A DNA stretch of 64,000 bases from Bacteroidales bacterium H4 (GTDB lineage Bacteria; Bacteroidota; Bacteroidia; Bacteroidales; Muribaculaceae), in contig DAAP01000012.1 in assembly GCA_001701165.1 (NCBI GenBank), forward strand, positions 62,001 through 126,000, written 5' to 3'. The notes beneath the pieces are model-generated. The model did not search any database and was not told the DNA's origin. It worked only from the letters and a program-made list of their open reading frames with translations. The position numbers and the translations under genes were made by a program. Below are positions 63,126-64,000 of this stretch, in pieces (the first letter of the stretch is position 1; the number at the start of each line of letters is the position of its first letter).

Positions 63126-63215
63126 CCAAGCAAGAGCAAAGTATACTCATCCAAGGACAATCATAGACGCCCGGATAATCGCCCAACGGCATGTATTGAC
63201 TTTGGGCGGCGACTA

Positions 63216-64000
63216 TCACCATATATTGAAACGGAAACCGACGGACGCCTCGACAGTAAACACTCCCGAAATCAAAGTGTGTTCTTTATTGTAGAACAGC
63301 CCGTTCTCAGCACTTATAATGAGTCCGGCAAACCATCTACGGTTGTTCCACACGGCCGAAGCCTGCGCACGGTTATACAACGACAGCGACACCTTGGACA
63401 GATCGTCATTCTCGCGCCCGTGCTTTATGCCCAATAGCGGAGACTCGCTCACTCCTATTGTCCAATGCTTATTGAGAACCCAATTGTAGCCGTAGCCGCC
63501 GCGCAGCGCATAATTGTTGTTGCGCAGAACGTAACGGTAGCCGTTTGCAGCCCAACTCTCCGGCAATTGCGAACGCATATCATCCGGAAGTTGCCCGAAG
63601 TCGAAGGTGTAATCCTGCACCCAATACGAGAATCCGAGAAACCACGAACCCTGTGAACGCTGCTGCAACTTACTATAATTGAAAGCTGCCGCACGCGAGT
63701 ACCTCTTGTTGTTGAAAAAGTAGTACGTATCCAGACCGAAAACCTTTGTATCCAAGCCCGTAAAACGGTAATTGGGATGCAAGATACTACTGCCCGAACC
63801 CATAGACACTATGCGCGTGTCCACATCATTGGTTATCCAATAAAGCTCGGCCGTAAGCAACGCACAATTAAGTCTGAAATTCCATCGCCGACGCGAAGTC
63901 TTCGCTCCACCGAAAAAACGGCTGATATTAAAATCATATCCGGCAGATACGGCCAAATAGGTCAACCATACACCGGCCGTAGTATTGGGATCGGAAACCA
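63216..64000 (-). CDS. DUF4421 family protein (5' end cut by window)
   Basis: The frame is open through the right edge of the window, so the N terminus is missing; a TTG at 63965 is inside the gene. The visible 261 residues are rich in alternating beta strands: VWLTYLAVSAGYDFNIS, then YFFNNKRYSRAAAFNYSKLQQRSQGS, and the last strand VEASVGFRFNIW ends in Trp, as outer-membrane beta barrels end in an aromatic residue. DUF4421 is a Bacteroidota family of likely outer-membrane proteins of unknown function. It converges on the TPR/OB-like gene. Confidence 0.8.
   Translation of the reverse strand, partial: VSDPNTTAGVWLTYLAVSAGYDFNISRFFGGAKTSRRRWNFRLNCALLTAELYWITNDVDTRIVSMGSGSSILHPNYRFTGLDTKVFGLDTYYFFNNKRYSRAAAFNYSKLQQRSQGSWFLGFSYWVQDYTFDFGQLPDDMRSQLPESWAANGYRYVLRNNNYALRGGYGYNWVLNKHWTIGVSESPLLGIKHGRENDDLSKVSLSLYNRAQASAVWNNRRWFAGLIISAENGLFYNKEHTLISGVFTVEASVGFRFNIW

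Overview
The window comes from a chromosome of a member of the Bacteroidota, most likely a gut Bacteroidales near the Muribaculaceae. This rests on several signs: the -7 promoter element TAnnTTTG upstream of many genes, a lipoprotein Omp85 (TamL), two secreted proteins ending in type IX-secretion-like C-terminal domains, DUF4922 and DUF4421 proteins, a Bacteroidota-style alternative GlmU, and paired ExbD/TonB genes. The base composition is about half G+C by eye. I see no tRNA, rRNA, CRISPR array, insertion sequence or prophage. Family assignments come from reading motifs; no database search was possible.

Layout. Bases 1-8002 (+): the end of an exbD-tonB operon, tamL, a phosphoglycolate-phosphatase-like HAD protein, an alternative GlmU, a free-standing B3/B4 domain protein and an acetyltransferase-like protein. 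Bases 8054-8892 (-): a cupin and a mini-TPR protein. Bases 8952-12676 (+): a MINPP-like histidine phosphatase and a GH20 hexosaminidase. Bases 12802-29671 (-): eleven genes that read as a peptidoglycan turnover and N-acetylmuramic acid (MurNAc) salvage cluster. It holds a zinc amidase, a glycosyltransferase, a DUF4922 phosphorylase-like protein, SpoIID/LytB, an AmpG-like permease, NamZ (exo-muramidase), a FAD/Fe-S D-lactate-dehydrogenase-like oxidase, MurT, MurK, MurQ and an SGNH esterase.

Bases 30107-43390 (+): wecC-wecG-wecB (UDP-ManNAcA synthesis and transfer), an rRNA/tRNA methyltransferase, a FecCD/FecE-type ABC pair, an RND tripartite efflux operon and an LpxA homologue. Bases 43784-58981 (-): glutamate dehydrogenase, a degenerate stretch, a secreted Ig-like protein, an M16 protease, a 1050-residue multidomain secreted protein, and carB and carA. 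Bases 59301-63125 (+): a RecD-like helicase with an unusual duplicated C-terminal domain and a TPR/OB-like partner. Bases 63216-64000 (-): a DUF4421 protein cut by the window edge.

How the genes work together. In the salvage cluster, secreted amidase, SpoIID-type and NamZ activities would trim murein. AmpG and MurT would import anhydro-muropeptides and MurNAc, and MurK would phosphorylate MurNAc. MurQ would split MurNAc-6-P into GlcNAc-6-P and D-lactate, and the FAD/Fe-S oxidase is well placed to burn that D-lactate. The least described parts are the amidase interrupted by a golvesin-like domain, the DUF4922/glycosyltransferase pair, and the helicase/TPR-OB pair at 59-63 kb.
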